From the NCBI GenBank assembly GCA_002454845.1, contig DKJQ01000131.1, forward strand, positions 1 to 5,244: a stretch of DNA of 5,244 bases, in the 5' to 3' direction. The DNA is from Ignavibacteria bacterium UBA6688. GTDB lineage: Bacteria; Bacteroidota; Ignavibacteria; UBA10030. Within the stretch, counting starts at the first letter, position 1, and each line of letters starts with the position of its first letter. A model generated the notes under the pieces. That model had not been told where the DNA came from, did no database searches, and saw only the letters and a list, made by a program, of their open reading frames with translations. Made by a program: the position numbers and the translations under genes. This document shows, piece after piece, positions 4,969 through 5,244 of this stretch.

Positions 4969-5244
4969 TTACCCAAGGGCTTTCTTGTACCGTTCCATTA
5001 CAAACTCCCAATCGATCACATTATAAAACGCCCCCACGTAATCCGCCCGGCGATTTTGATATTTGAGATAATACGCGTGTTCCCATACATCGACGCCGAG
5101 GAGTGGAATATGTCCGCCGCTGAGTGGTGAATCCTGGTTCGCGGTCGACTCAACAGCTAGTTTCATTCCATCTGCAACAAGCCATGCCCACCCGCTTCCG
5201 AACCGCTTCATCGCCGCATCGCTGAACTGCTCTTTGAACTTATC
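4969..5244 (-). CDS. sodA: Fe/Mn superoxide dismutase, C-terminal part (5' end outside the window)
   Basis: The visible 91 residues run from DKFKEQFSDAAMKRFG to the stop TAA and are the C-terminal domain of an iron/manganese superoxide dismutase, which converts superoxide to O2 and H2O2. The internal ATG at 5211 is not the start: the frame stays open to the window edge with family sequence. GSGWAWLV (residues 16-23), TANQDSP (34-40), DVWEHAYYL (52-60) and YQNRRADYV (62-70) are hallmark blocks. D52 and H56 of DVWEHAYY are two of the metal ligands; the two N-terminal His ligands lie outside. Gln in NQDSP at residue 37 is the position where Mn enzymes carry the active-site Gln, so Mn or cambialistic use is favoured over Fe. 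The symbol sodA rests on that residue and is tentative. No signal peptide can be judged. Confidence 0.93.
   Translation of the reverse strand, partial: DKFKEQFSDAAMKRFGSGWAWLVADGMKLAVESTANQDSPLSGGHIPLLGVDVWEHAYYLKYQNRRADYVGAFYNVIDWEFVMERYKKALG

Overview
The window looks like bacterial chromosomal DNA of moderate G+C, probably from a metagenome-type lineage. The signs are a lipid-free secreted Sel1-repeat protein, a secreted parallel beta-helix glycosidase-like protein, a Fe/Mn superoxide dismutase, and intergenic spacers packed with short GC-rich palindromes. This mix fits the FCB superphylum (Bacteroidota/Ignavibacteriota-like), but no single gene here fixes the taxonomy and the assignment is a low-confidence inference.

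Layout from left to right. Positions 1-441 are a complete but internally deleted insertion sequence. It has 24-bp terminal inverted repeats and a crippled transposase that keeps the N-terminal zinc ribbon and the C-terminal catalytic-Glu segment but has lost the middle. It also carries an apparent +1 base slip in an A6 tract. Its right end abuts a palindromic extragenic repeat (442-614) that contains several nested hairpins. A short leader (615-740) follows, carrying the first copy of an 18-bp motif. Next is a 517-aa secreted Sel1-repeat protein (741-2294). Its stop codon lies inside an inverted copy of the same 18-bp motif. A 368-bp spacer (2295-2662) is rich in palindromes, including a 93-nt segment (2387-2479) that can fold into a four-way, cloverleaf-like structure. 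The spacer contains a third, more degenerate copy of the 18-bp motif. Next comes a 747-aa secreted right-handed beta-helix protein, possibly GH141-like (2663-4906). A strong hairpin (4916-4946) then separates it from a convergent, truncated Fe/Mn superoxide dismutase gene (4969-5244, minus strand).

The genes do not form an obvious operon. The two plus-strand genes are separated by the palindromic spacer, and the superoxide dismutase converges on them across a terminator. Nothing links them in one pathway. The most interesting material is the repeat architecture: an IS decaying into a MITE-like element beside a palindromic repeat, and a family of 18-bp motifs that bracket both a gene and a structured spacer. 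I see no defence system, CRISPR array, tRNA or rRNA. I cannot claim a new biological system, but the bracketed structured spacer is the best candidate for something undescribed.
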